A stretch of DNA of 47,532 bases from JAYTQG01 sp043746815. GTDB taxonomy: Bacteria > Actinomycetota > Thermoleophilia > Miltoncostaeales > Miltoncostaeaceae. The translations under genes were made by a program, and so were the position numbers. Positions 26,100-33,888 of the stretch are shown in pieces (position 1 is the first letter of the stretch; each line of letters begins with the position of its first letter). The stretch is taken from NCBI GenBank assembly GCA_043746815.1, contig JAYTQG010000087.1, forward strand, positions 1 to 47,532, written 5' to 3'. The notes under the pieces are model-generated. The model was not told the DNA's origin and did not search any database. It worked only from the letters and a program-made list of their open reading frames with translations.

Positions 26100-27038
26100 T
26101 CACGAGGCATTCCTCGCCCGGTGGGCCTTCGGGCTCACGCCTCGGACGCGCTTGAACGCCGTGCTCAGCGCGAACGGGCCACCGTAGCCAACTTGCTGGG
26201 CAACCTCGGCGATCGTCGCACCGGGCTCGGCGAGAAGATCGGCGGCGAGGGCGAGGCGCCAGCCGGTGAGGTAGGTCATCGGTGGTTCTCCGACGAGGTC
26301 CTTGAACCGACGCGCCAGTGCGGCCCGGGAGACGTGGGCCTCGGCGGCGAGGGAATTGAGCGTCCACGCGTGAGATGGATGCTCCTGAAGGAGGCGAAGG
26401 ACACCTCCGACCACCGGGTCGCTTTGGGCGAGAAACCAGCCGGGAGTATCGGCCTCCGGTCGAGAGAACCACGAGCGGAGCGCGGCGATGAGAACGAGAT
26501 CCAGCAGTCGGTCCAACACCGCTTCCTGGCCCGGCGCATCGCGTCCAATTTCCTCCCGGAGAAGGGCAACCAGGTGGGAGTCCCACTCGCCCTGTCGCAG
26601 GACGACCAAGGAGGGGAGAGCGGCCAGGACACGTCCACTGATTTCGCCAGGAAGGTGATACGTCCCTGTGAGCATCATCGTCTCCCCGTCGGGGTCGTTT
26701 CCCCAGGTCCGGACCCCGAGCCCACTCGGAAACGGGACCTCGCGTCCGTCAATGCTTGTGCAGCGCTGGCCGGGGTGTATCACGATCCCGACGGGCGTAT
26801 CCGGATCGTCGGCCACGGTGTACGGATCGGGGCCACGGACGATCGCGATGTCGCCGCCCTCCAGTCGGATCGGGGCCTCGCCGTCCCCCAGGAACCACGC
26901 TGCTCCTCGGACCATCGCCACAAGCGTCAATGGCGCCTGGTCTTCGATCCGAATGGACCACGGCGCAGTGAGGACCGAGCGCAGCACAAACGCGCCGCGG
27001 GCCCGGGGGCCATCAAGGAGACCGGCAAGGGTGTCCAT
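26100..27038 (-). CDS. AraC-family regulator with cupin_6 N-terminal domain
   Basis: This 312-aa regulator has an N-terminal cupin-type domain (about 1-175) with a glycine-rich beta fold (LTLVAMVRGAAWFLGDG, GGDIAIVRGPDPYTV). The C-terminal domain has two AraC helix-turn-helices (WTLNSLAAEAHVSRAALARRF and ATIAEVAQQVGYGGPFALSTAF). ATG at 27038 was chosen; a longer in-frame start at 27101 lacks support. It is divergent from a DUF1772 gene, a pair found widely in bacteria, and probably controls that gene. Confidence 0.88.
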   Translation of the reverse strand: MDTLAGLLDGPRARGAFVLRSVLTAPWSIRIEDQAPLTLVAMVRGAAWFLGDGEAPIRLEGGDIAIVRGPDPYTVADDPDTPVGIVIHPGQRCTSIDGREVPFPSGLGVRTWGNDPDGETMMLTGTYHLPGEISGRVLAALPSLVVLRQGEWDSHLVALLREEIGRDAPGQEAVLDRLLDLVLIAALRSWFSRPEADTPGWFLAQSDPVVGGVLRLLQEHPSHAWTLNSLAAEAHVSRAALARRFKDLVGEPPMTYLTGWRLALAADLLAEPGATIAEVAQQVGYGGPFALSTAFKRVRGVSPKAHRARNAS

Positions 27039-27143
27039 TACGCTGAGTTTAGACGCTCGCGCATGCATTTGCCTCCCTGGGCGATGGAACGTCTCGTCCA
27101 AGGCCGATGTACTTGGGCAGCCAACACACGAGCGGAGGGGACC

Positions 27144-27626
27144 ATGACCGGAGGCCTGACACGGGCGATAACGATTGGATCAGCGATCGGCTCAGGCGTC
27201 GCAGGTGGCGTGTTCTTTGCCTTCTCGACCTTCATCATGCGGGCCCTCGACCGGCTTCCTCCCGAGGAGGGTCTTTCGGCGATGCAGTCCATCAACCGCG
27301 AAGCGCCGAACCCGCTCTTCATGGCGGTTCTGTTCGGTACCGCCCTCGGGTGCATCACGCTTTGCGTCTCATCGCTGCAGAACCTCGGCGAGCCTGGTGC
27401 GTGGGGGCGCCTGATCGGCGGCGGGTTGTACCTGGTGGCGATCCTCCTGACGGTCGCCTACCACGTCCCCCAGAACAACTCGCTCGCGGCGCTTGGCGCC
27501 TCGGATCCACGTGCCGTGAAGGAGTGGGCGAGCTACGTCGGCAACTGGACTGCGTGGAACCACGTCCGTACGCTCACACCGATCGCCGCCTCGGCCGCCC
27601 TCGTCCTGTCGCTGCGGCGAGGGTAG
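27144..27626 (+). CDS. DUF1772 (anthrone-oxygenase-like) membrane protein
   Basis: This 160-aa protein has four hydrophobic helices (ITIGSAIGSGVAGGVFFAFS, FMAVLFGTALGCITLCV, LIGGGLYLVAILLTVAYHV, ALVLSLRRG region) and the DUF1772 hallmarks YHVPQNNSLA and YVGNWTAWNHVRT. Some relatives oxidise anthrones; no substrate is suggested here. The ATG follows GGAGGGG by 3 nt. It is divergent from the AraC gene, so the AraC protein likely regulates it. Confidence 0.85.
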   Translation: MTGGLTRAITIGSAIGSGVAGGVFFAFSTFIMRALDRLPPEEGLSAMQSINREAPNPLFMAVLFGTALGCITLCVSSLQNLGEPGAWGRLIGGGLYLVAILLTVAYHVPQNNSLAALGASDPRAVKEWASYVGNWTAWNHVRTLTPIAASAALVLSLRRG

Positions 27627-27638
27627 GAGACCCGCCCG

Positions 27639-28031
27639 CTAGCTGAATATCTTGAACTCGCAGGTTGGTCCCGAGGCACCGGCCAGACGCCAATCAGCAG
27701 TGAGAAGCGGCGCACCCAGCGCCTCCGCAAGCGCGACGTACGCAGCGTCGTATGACGTCACCGTGGGGTGGAGTTCCCAGATACTCTCGAGGAGCGGGGT
27801 ATGTGAAACCCGCATCACTGGCAAATCCGTGAGGTCGCCGAGTGCTTGGCGGACGCGGTCTGCGCTGACATTTTCGCGAAGACGAGCCCGTCGCAGCACG
27901 GATGCGACCTCGCAGTCCAGGAGGTGTGGCGCGACGAGATCGTCGCTCGCGATTGCCGCCCGCGCCCGATCACCCGCACCGAGGTCGTCGAGAAGCGCCA
28001 CCGCGACAACCGAGGCATCAACAACGATCAC
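27639..28031 (-). CDS. PIN-domain toxin VapC (module 3), probably without functional antitoxin
   Basis: This 130-aa PIN protein begins with GTG at 28031 (VIVVDASVVAVALLDD, first Asp), followed by APHLLDCEVASVLRRARL (Glu), TVTSYDAAYVALAEALG (Asp) and LLTADWRL (Asp). All catalytic acids are present. Its GTG overlaps the stop of an antitoxin frame by 4 nt (GTGA), the usual VapB/VapC junction. That antitoxin frame carries an in-frame TAG (28073-28075) and lost its N-terminus, so the toxin may be silent, translated poorly, or controlled by another antitoxin. Confidence 0.82.
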   Translation of the reverse strand: MIVVDASVVAVALLDDLGAGDRARAAIASDDLVAPHLLDCEVASVLRRARLRENVSADRVRQALGDLTDLPVMRVSHTPLLESIWELHPTVTSYDAAYVALAEALGAPLLTADWRLAGASGPTCEFKIFS

Positions 28032-28190
28032 CGCTCGTCGCGGTCGGCCCGGATGTCTACGACCGCCTGCTCCTATGGCAACCGACCCCCCGTGCGATGC
28101 CCAATGCGTTCCAAGACCTCGGCCATCGTCGGCGTCCTCAGGCTGCGAGTGATCTCGGCCAGGAGATACTCCTGGAGCGATTGTCCACCC
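28028..28190 (-). pseudogene. Broken antitoxin upstream of PIN module 3
   Basis: The minus-strand frame reads QSLQEYLLAEITRSLRTP, then MAEVLERIGHRTGG, a stop (TAG at 28073-28075), then EQAVVDIRADRDER and a stop that overlaps the toxin GTG. Each part matches FitA/VapB-type antitoxins, in which a short helix and a C-terminal RADRD tail are conserved, so the stop looks like a nonsense mutation. The N-terminal DNA-binding part is replaced by methyltransferase-derived sequence, with the junction near 28180-28190. Confidence 0.6.
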
Positions 28191-28465
28191 AGTTGCTGCC
28201 AACGCTCGGCGAGTTCGATCTGATCTTCGCCGACACGGAAGGCGGGAAGACTGAGGGCTTGGACCTCACCCTCAGCGCACTCGCACTACACGGAACGCTG
28301 ATCGTCGACGACATGAATCCCAAATCGGACGATGCCTACCACGCGGCGCTGTGGCCGAAGCTCCAGGCCGTCCGGGAGCGCCTCGTGACCGACCCCGCGT
28401 TCGTCTCCGTTGAGATGGATTGGGTGACGGGCGCTATTCTCAGCGTCCGACGAGCCAGGGAATAG
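28181..28465 (+). pseudogene. C-terminal fragment of a class I O-methyltransferase
   Basis: The frame reads LLPTLGEFDLIFADTEGGK, then ALALHGTLIVDDMNP and MDWVTGAILSVRR, which correspond to motifs post-II to the C-terminus of COMT-like, SAM-dependent methyltransferases. The first half, with the SAM-binding glycine loop, is absent; upstream sequence in the same frame is unrelated and overlaps the antitoxin relic. It ends with a stop at 28463-28465. No start or function is expected. Confidence 0.6.
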
Positions 28466-28549
28466 CGGAGACGCCGCCTGGCCCGCCCCGCACGAGCGGG
28501 CGACCGTCACTGCGACGGACCAAGTCTGGCCCCGGCAGAGTCGCGTTCG

Positions 28550-28843
28550 CTACGTCGCCTTGGCGGCATCCTTCCGCAGCACCCAGATGAGCGCAGGGGC
28601 GCCGAGGCCGGGAATGATGGCCAGGAAGCGCTTCCAGCCGTCCAGCCTGGTGTCGAACAGTGCGAGAACGATGACCGCCACGTAGAGCACCCCGTGAAGT
28701 GGACCGATGCTTGTGGTGACGGCCTTGGTGTGGGAGGTCACGAGGTTGATCAGCAGCACGACCAGGGTGATGGTCTCGGCGATGGCCAGTGCGTCGAGCA
28801 GTCGTTGGGCCCGCGGTCCACTGAGGGCGGCAGGTACTGGCAT
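28550..28843 (-). CDS. Small membrane protein, DUF3817-like
   Basis: This 97-aa protein has three hydrophobic helices (ALAIAETITLVVLLINLV, GPLHGVLYVAVIVLALFD, FLAIIPGLGAPALIWVL). The LHGVLY motif and size resemble DUF3817 membrane proteins of unknown role. ATG at 28843 has GGAG about 7 nt upstream; longer starts at 28879, 28882 and 28942 are in frame. It is divergent from the gene at 28941. Confidence 0.65.
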   Translation of the reverse strand: MPVPAALSGPRAQRLLDALAIAETITLVVLLINLVTSHTKAVTTSIGPLHGVLYVAVIVLALFDTRLDGWKRFLAIIPGLGAPALIWVLRKDAAKAT

Positions 28844-28940
28844 GGTGTCGCTCCGGAATTGGTGGGGGTGATCCGTCATCATCCAGACTCCAGCACGACG
28901 TGTGCGGGCACAAGCGGAGGAACGGACGATTGGTGAATGC

Positions 28941-29558
28941 ATGACGTTTGAGGAGCACGTCCGGGAACGTGTCCAGGCCGCGATCCGCTCGATTCCCGTC
29001 GACGAACGGGCGGGCGCCTATGTCGTCTCGCTCTTTGTCTACGACGAGAACGACGATCCGCGCGCGCCAACCGCCGCCGTTGGCTTCAATACTGAGGCTG
29101 CTGTTACCGCAGCGATGGAGGCCCAGCCGGACGAATACGCGTGGGGGACACCCTCGGATGAGGACGAGGCGCGGTGGAACTTCGCGTTCTGGCTCCAGAA
29201 CGAGCTTGATGTCATTGCCGACCCTGTCCATGACCCGGCCGGGAACTTCCGTCGAGGGTCGTGGATCAAGGAGCTTGGCCTTGACTACTCTGACGAGGAA
29301 GAGGAAGACGATTTCGACGCGGCGACGGAGAAGGGTGAGCAGATCACCGCCGCCTTCCTCGAACTCCTCGTGTCGCTAACCCGCGAACTTCACGCCACCG
29401 GAATCCTCACCGAGGTCTTCGGGCGTCCCATTCCGGTCCTCATCCACGAGTTGGAGTACTACGACGAGATCGCCGACCAGAACCGGCGAGCGAATCCGTC
29501 CGACCTCGTCGAGCCATTTGCGACGTGGGTTGAGGCGACTGGGTTGGAATTGGGGTAG
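28941..29558 (+). CDS. Uncharacterised cytoplasmic protein, possibly DUF4303-like
   Basis: I do not firmly recognise the family. The 205-aa protein is acidic and has no signal or membrane segment. It contains an N-terminal helical segment, YVVSLFVYDENDDPRAPTAA, EARWNFAFWLQNELDVIAD, a run of acidic residues, and a C-terminal HELEYYDEIADQNRRANP segment that resembles DUF4303 proteins, often found near polymorphic toxin or contact-dependent systems. ATG at 28941 is preferred over an upstream in-frame start at 28902. Confidence 0.5.
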   Translation: MTFEEHVRERVQAAIRSIPVDERAGAYVVSLFVYDENDDPRAPTAAVGFNTEAAVTAAMEAQPDEYAWGTPSDEDEARWNFAFWLQNELDVIADPVHDPAGNFRRGSWIKELGLDYSDEEEEDDFDAATEKGEQITAAFLELLVSLTRELHATGILTEVFGRPIPVLIHELEYYDEIADQNRRANPSDLVEPFATWVEATGLELG

Positions 29559-29600
29559 CCACGCCCGGCAAGCCACCGATCAGCGGCCTACCTGAACATG

Positions 29601-29644
29601 CCCGGTACCTTGTAATTCTTCCATCGTGTGGAAGATTTACCGGG
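29601..29644. repeat. Compound inverted repeat after the gene ending at 29558
   Basis: An outer pair CCCGGTA (29601-29607) and TACCGGG (29638-29644) encloses an inner 7-bp stem TCTTCCA (29617-29623) and TGGAAGA (29629-29635) around a 5-nt loop. The internal loop is asymmetric (9 and 2 nt). It lies about 42 nt after the stop of the 28941 gene; a role as terminator or regulatory RNA element is possible. Confidence 0.4.
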
Positions 29645-29713
29645 TTCTGGCACGCCGCGCGGCGGCCATGATGAATGGCGACGCGGGCGAGTGAGGAGAC
29701 TCAAACCCCCAAC

Positions 29714-29731
29714 GATCGCGCCGACGCGATC
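29714..29731. repeat. Perfect 7-bp inverted repeat
   Basis: GATCGCG (29714-29720) and CGCGATC (29725-29731) flank a CCGA loop. On the minus strand the region before it resembles a degraded tRNA-like fold, but the D-arm and T-loop are not conserved. It may be an operator or part of a small RNA. Confidence 0.3.
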
Positions 29732-29912
29732 CACGGGCTGGCATCCGCGGTAAAGCGACATAACTATCATTCGCGTGCATTCGTCAAGGAGCAACCGGGG
29801 AGTGCAGAGGGAGGCGGCCACCGCGCAGGTTCTCAGATCACGCACCCCGAGAGGCGTGAAACAGTACGCGAGGCTGCACTTCGGTACCCCGTCGACGATG
29901 AGGAGTCTTGCG

Positions 29913-30500
29913 ATGGACACGGAACACCCGATCCGACTGCAGGTGACCGACGATCTGAGTCGCAGTCGCCTCACAACGTTCTTCCGCCTCTTTCTCGCGA
30001 TCCCCCATCTCATTTGGGTGGCCGTCTGGGGCATCGCCGCCGCCGTTGCCGTCCTCATCAGCTGGTTCGCCACGCTCCTCGGTGGCCAAACACCCGATGG
30101 ATTGCATCAGTTCATCGCGCGCTACCTGCGCTACGCGACCCATGTGAACGCCTACTTCTACCTCCTTGCCGATCCCTACCCGGGATTTCTCGGCGACACG
30201 GCCTACCCGATTGACCTCGTCGTGGCGCCACCAGCACCGCAACGTCGGGTCATCACCGCCTTCCGGATCATCCTCGCGATCCCGGTGTTCATCGTCGCCA
30301 ACATCCTCGGCTACCTCCTGCAATTGCTAGCCGTCATTAGCTGGTTCGTCGCACTCTTCACCGCGCGAGTGCCCCTCGGCGTCCGTAACTTGGGAGCCTG
30401 GTGCTGGAAGTTCACGATCCAGACGTACGCGTACATCGGGCTCCTGACGGAGCGCTACCCGAGCTTCGACGGGTTCGTCGCCGATGGACCGAGGGGGTAG
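29913..30500 (+). CDS. DUF4389 membrane protein
   Basis: This 195-aa protein has two tandem DUF4389-like modules: FRLFLAIPHLIWVAVWGIAAA with FATLLGG, and FRIILAIPVFIVANILGYLLQ with FVALFTARVPLGVRNL. Each is followed by a YLRYATHVNAYFYLL or KFTIQTYAYIGLL segment and a YP motif. The family is a membrane protein of unknown function in actinobacteria. ATG at 29913 is preferred because GAGGAG lies about 7 nt upstream; 29898 is an alternative. Confidence 0.82.
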   Translation: MDTEHPIRLQVTDDLSRSRLTTFFRLFLAIPHLIWVAVWGIAAAVAVLISWFATLLGGQTPDGLHQFIARYLRYATHVNAYFYLLADPYPGFLGDTAYPIDLVVAPPAPQRRVITAFRIILAIPVFIVANILGYLLQLLAVISWFVALFTARVPLGVRNLGAWCWKFTIQTYAYIGLLTERYPSFDGFVADGPRG

Positions 30501-30529
30501 TGCCCGCCAACGCCACGGCGTCGCCGACC

Positions 30530-30932
30530 CCTCGGAAATTCCCGAATGAGGCATACCGCGACGCCGACATCCACCCTGGTCCAGGCGGAATGGGCAGTGA
30601 GCGCAGGGAACGCCGAGGCGATAGGCGAGCGCGAGACACGCCCGATCGCCAAGCCCGAGACCAATTGATCGCGTGGAGGCGCGCCAGGCTCCTGAGGTTT
30701 CCGCATCGATACGGAGGAACGCCTCAATGCTTACGCCGAGGTCGTCAACGGCGTCACCGACATCCTTCGCGGAAGCCTCGCGATCAGTCAGTTTCGCGCA
30801 GAACTCGGCGACGTTGACCGTGCTCATCGCAGCACCACGTCAAATCGCCTCGTCCACCGCCTCTGCGCCCTCCTCGTCCAGTACGTAGGCGGGCACGCCC
30901 GACATATCCAGAACGGCGCTAGCGCCGGTCAC
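30530..30932 (-). pseudogene. vapC pseudogene (module 4), PIN domain with stop and frameshift
   Basis: From GTG at 30932 the minus strand reads TGASAVLD, then AYVLDEEGAEAVDEAI, a TGA (30840-30842), then MSTVNVAEFCAKLTDREA and LGLGDRACLALAYRLGVP, the standard PIN-toxin order. The expected LTAD block appears in the next frame (ALTAHSAWTRVDVGVAVCL), so a frameshift lies near 30590. The Asp of LTAD is changed to His. It is preceded by a remnant antitoxin whose stop overlaps the GTG by 4 nt (GTGA). Not expected to be active. Confidence 0.75.
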
Positions 30933-31020
30933 TCTCGCTCGGCCTCGGCGCGCCGGTCAGAGATCAATTCCTCGGTAAGCGGTGGCCCGGGAAGGTGCAC
31001 AAACCGTCTTCGGATCGGAC
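30929..31020 (-). pseudogene. Remnant antitoxin (module 4)
   Basis: The minus-strand frame ending at 30929 reads RFVHLPGPPLTEELISDRRA, then EAERE and stop. The pattern 'LTEELIxxRRAEAExE' is the usual C-terminal tail of AbrB/MazE-type VapB antitoxins. Upstream residues do not look like an AbrB DNA-binding domain, so the N-terminus seems lost or decayed. Confidence 0.5.
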
Positions 31021-31060
31021 GCCGCGCGGGTGTCGACTGGGCCGGTGTCAGCCTTCTGGG

Positions 31061-32701
31061 CTCGTGAGGACTGAGGACATCACCGCCGGTCCCACCGCTT
31101 CTCCCCCTCTGCCTTGGCGAGTTCTCACCAAGCTTGCTGTCGCTCTGGTCCCTGGTGTTGGAGCACCCATTGCTGACGCGACTAACCTTGGGCGCACAGC
31201 GAATGGTCCCGGCCATCTGTTGGTCACCTTCGCCGACCGGCCCGACTCCCAGACTGCTGCCGCTCGCTTGGCGGGCCTCGGCGCGGTTGCTTCGGTCGTT
31301 CCCGAGGCGGGAATTTGGCGGGTCGCTCCTGCCGACGCCGCCCACGCGAGGGACCGCGCGCTGGCTCGGCCTCGGGTCCGAATCGCCGAGTGGTCGCTCG
31401 CACACCAGCGACGAGCTCCCAACCCAGTCAGCCGGGGTGGACCCGGAAGGGGTCACCGACCCACTCTTCGCCCCGATCTACCAATGGGGGCTGTTCTCAA
31501 CCACATGGACACCTGCGCTGATCGGCGTCGGCCCCCGCCCACGGATCGCGATTTCGGATAGCGGGATCGATCGAACCCACGAGGAGTGGAGTGGTACTCC
31601 GTCACCACTCGTGGACCCCTACGACGCATACGGCGATCGCATTGGCCCCAACGAGGCGAACGACTGGGGCGCGGAGGGCCACGGAACCCACGTTGCTGGC
31701 ATCGCGGCTGCACCCACAGACAACGGAGTCGGGATGATCGGCGTTGCGCCCGCTGAGGCTGGCGTCTCGGAGGTGATTCCCGTTCGCATCGCGGATCGCA
31801 TCGGAGACAGCACCGATGAAACCATGGTGGCCTCAGGCGGTCGGTGCACCATGCTGGCGAGGTAATGGTTCTCGTCAGTGGAGGTGGGCTGTGGCGGTTG
31901 GCCGTTTGGATATCGATTGGGGTGTGGTTTGGGAGCAGCGCGGGCGTGGGGAGTCGTTGACGGCGATCGCTCCGCAACCAGAGCGTTGACGTTGTCGCTC
32001 CGGCCATCGACATCCTCTCGACGCTCCCAAAGCGCGTACACAAGGAAGAGTTGCAGCCGGGGTACGGATACAAGACGGGGACATCAATGGCCGCGCCCTT
32101 TGTCAGCGGCGTCGCCGCGCTGGTGTTCGCCGCGCACCCTGAGGCAACCCCCAGTCAGGTCATCGACCAGATCGAGGCGACCGCGATTGACCTCGGACCG
32201 CGCGGGCGCGATTTGACCTCGGGCGCCGGTCTCATCGACCCAGCCGCGGCCGTGTCGAACGTACTTCCCCAGACCGATTCAGCGGAGCGGAATGACAGCC
32301 CGCGTCGCGCGGCGCGGCTGGCGACGAGCAACGCCACAAACCCTCCCTTCGTTGCCGCCGGTCAGGTCGACACCTTCGACGACCCACATGACCTCTACCC
32401 CATCGACCTCGCCCGGGGTCGAGACATCTCCATCGTCGTTCGGCCAACCCGCGGTCGTGTCGGCCTGCGGCTCTGGAAGCCAGGCACAACCATCGTGAAC
32501 GGACGGCGCGATCCGAGGGAGACCGCCGCCACGGTGCGGGCTCGTGGCTACCGCACGGAACTCCTCGCAGGTCGAGCGGATTCGCTGCGGTCAGGTCCGA
32601 AGCGGCTCGTCTTCACAGCCGCCGCTCGCGGCCGGTACCTCCTGGACGTCGTCGGCCTCCGCGGACGGTCCCCCTACATCCTCAAGATCACTCCCAGGTA
32701 A
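31061..32701 (+). pseudogene. Subtilisin-like serine protease (S8), broken by a frameshift and an insertion/deletion
   Basis: The protein parts appear in order but in changing frames. The prodomain-like LLVTFADRPDSQTAAARLAG is in frame 2 (to about 31420). The catalytic Asp (ISDSGID) and His (EGHGTHVAGIAAA) are in frame 0, which ends at a stop (31863-31865). The catalytic Ser region (GYGYKTGTSMAAPFVSGVAA) is back in frame 2 from 31985 to 32701. Roughly 100 residues around the oxyanion Asn are missing, replaced by about 130 bp of IS30-like sequence. A second S8 protease (38488-40242) is intact. The original was probably a secreted protease. Confidence 0.8.
31855..31984 (+). mobile_element. IS30-like transposase scrap inside the S8 pseudogene
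   Basis: From GTG at 31891 a frame reads VGRLDIDWGVVWEQRGRGES, then LTAIAPQPER and stop (31987-31989). The pattern 'GRLxxxxxxxVWxxRxRGESLxxIA' resembles the N-terminal helix-turn-helix of IS30-type transposases. Only this part is present. It sits at the point where protease sequence is lost, so it probably marks an old insertion or deletion event. Confidence 0.4.
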
Positions 32702-32707
32702 CCGGAA

Positions 32708-33346
32708 TCAGACGGGAGCCACGGCTGGTGTGGGCCAGTTGGTGTCCCTGCGGTTGAGATCAAGGGTCCCGCCGTCCCGGCACTGATCGGACTGGTAGTC
32801 GCTTGGCACATCCGGGTACATCTCGTCCCAGTACCGAGCAGCCAAGGCGGATGCCTGGCGTGGCGTCGCGCCGAGGCGCTCGGCGACGTGAGCGGTGACC
32901 TGGACGCTGTAGCACTCTGCGTCCGCCTCACCGGTGAAGCCAGCGAGGTGCTCGGCTTCGTGGGCCAGGACGTGGACCGCGATCACCTGATCACGCGTGG
33001 GGTTGGCCTGGTGCCCGTGGATGTAGTCCGAGAGGTCGCCACAGACCGAGTGGGCGATATCCGTGTGACGCGCCGGGTCGCCGTCCTCGTTGAACTGCAC
33101 CCAACCGAGTTCGGTGTGCGTGCTCACGATGGAGGCACACCTGACCTCAACCGGATGGTGGGCGATCTCACCTGCAGCGGCCTCCAGGGTGGTCATGACC
33201 TGACGGTGCCGGTACTCGCTGACCGAGAGCCATCCCAGCGGAGCGATGAGCACCGCGATCGCAATCCAGTTGGGCTCGCCCCGAACATGGCGCAATACAA
33301 CCCGGCCGAGGCAGACTGCCAGAACGGCAATGAAGATCGTCCTCAC
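32708..33346 (-). CDS. Membrane-anchored putative zinc metallopeptidase
   Basis: This 212-aa protein has two hydrophobic N-terminal stretches (MRTIFIAVLAVCLGRVVL and WIAIAVLIAPLGWLSV). The rest carries HEAEH (H129-E130-H133, in VHVLAHEAEHLAGF) followed by GEADAECYSVQ, in which E140 or E144 would be the third zinc ligand. The pattern matches small gluzincin-like proteins of unknown substrate. Four cysteines occur outside the membrane. It abuts the S8 pseudogene (7 nt). Activity is not proven. Confidence 0.65.
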   Translation of the reverse strand: MRTIFIAVLAVCLGRVVLRHVRGEPNWIAIAVLIAPLGWLSVSEYRHRQVMTTLEAAAGEIAHHPVEVRCASIVSTHTELGWVQFNEDGDPARHTDIAHSVCGDLSDYIHGHQANPTRDQVIAVHVLAHEAEHLAGFTGEADAECYSVQVTAHVAERLGATPRQASALAARYWDEMYPDVPSDYQSDQCRDGGTLDLNRRDTNWPTPAVAPV

Positions 33347-33408
33347 CTACGTTGCATCGGCACCCGTCACGGGATGCCTGAGCGCCGATGCCCTCGCATA
33401 CGGCCTGC

Positions 33409-33834
33409 CTACGCGTCCGCGGCGGAGCGGGTCCCCTCAAGCAATACCTTCAGGTCCTCAAGCCCCTGGGTCATCACGGCCCGAAGGCGGCGCTCCAGGT
33501 CATAGTCGGGGTCGTCTGAGGTTGCCGTCTGCCGCCACGAGACGCGAGCGCCGGACGCAATCTCGTCCACCTTGATGGTCGCGCGGTGGCCGGTGAGCCC
33601 CGGAATCCCGGAGATCACCCGGTACGAGTACGTTCTGGCAGCCTCGTTGCGGTCCACAAGTTCCTCGACGAGGACGTTCCCGCTCCCCATCGTCACGTGG
33701 CGGGCGCCGTCGATGATTTCGATCTTCGCGACGGGCGCGAACCACTCGGCGATCCCAACAGGGTCACCCGCGGCAGCCCAGGCGACATCAGGCCCGACTG
33801 CAACGTCGATCGAGACCTCAAAATCGTTCGCCAT
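33409..33834 (-). CDS. SRPBCC (START/polyketide cyclase-like) domain protein
   Basis: This 141-aa protein has the SRPBCC order: N-terminal beta strand FEVSIDVAVGPDVAW, a WFAPVAKIEIIDGARHVTMG segment, then strands and the long C-terminal helix RRLRAVMTQGLEDLKVLLE. The fold binds a hydrophobic ligand, unknown here. The start is well supported by AAGGAG six nt before the ATG, with the same AAGGAGCGAGC leader as the DUF427 gene. Confidence 0.85.
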   Translation of the reverse strand: MANDFEVSIDVAVGPDVAWAAAGDPVGIAEWFAPVAKIEIIDGARHVTMGSGNVLVEELVDRNEAARTYSYRVISGIPGLTGHRATIKVDEIASGARVSWRQTATSDDPDYDLERRLRAVMTQGLEDLKVLLEGTRSAADA

Positions 33835-33888
33835 GCTCGCTCCTTAGGTCTGTGGGTAGTGATTCTACGACCGATAGGCTCACGCGCA

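Larger units (their letters stand above)
29559..29912. other. Intergenic region with two stem-loops
   Basis: No gene is visible in these 354 bp; the overlapping open frames have no coherent protein features. Two DNA hairpins are present and listed separately (29601-29644 and 29714-29731). Confidence 0.5.

Noticed and set aside
29670..29770. tRNA-like fold on the minus strand (acceptor-like GCGAATG...CACTCGC and a T-arm-like GGGGG/CTCCT)
   Set aside because: The D-arm does not pair, G18/G19 are absent, the T-loop lacks C56, and no anticodon arm fits. The pairing is likely chance.
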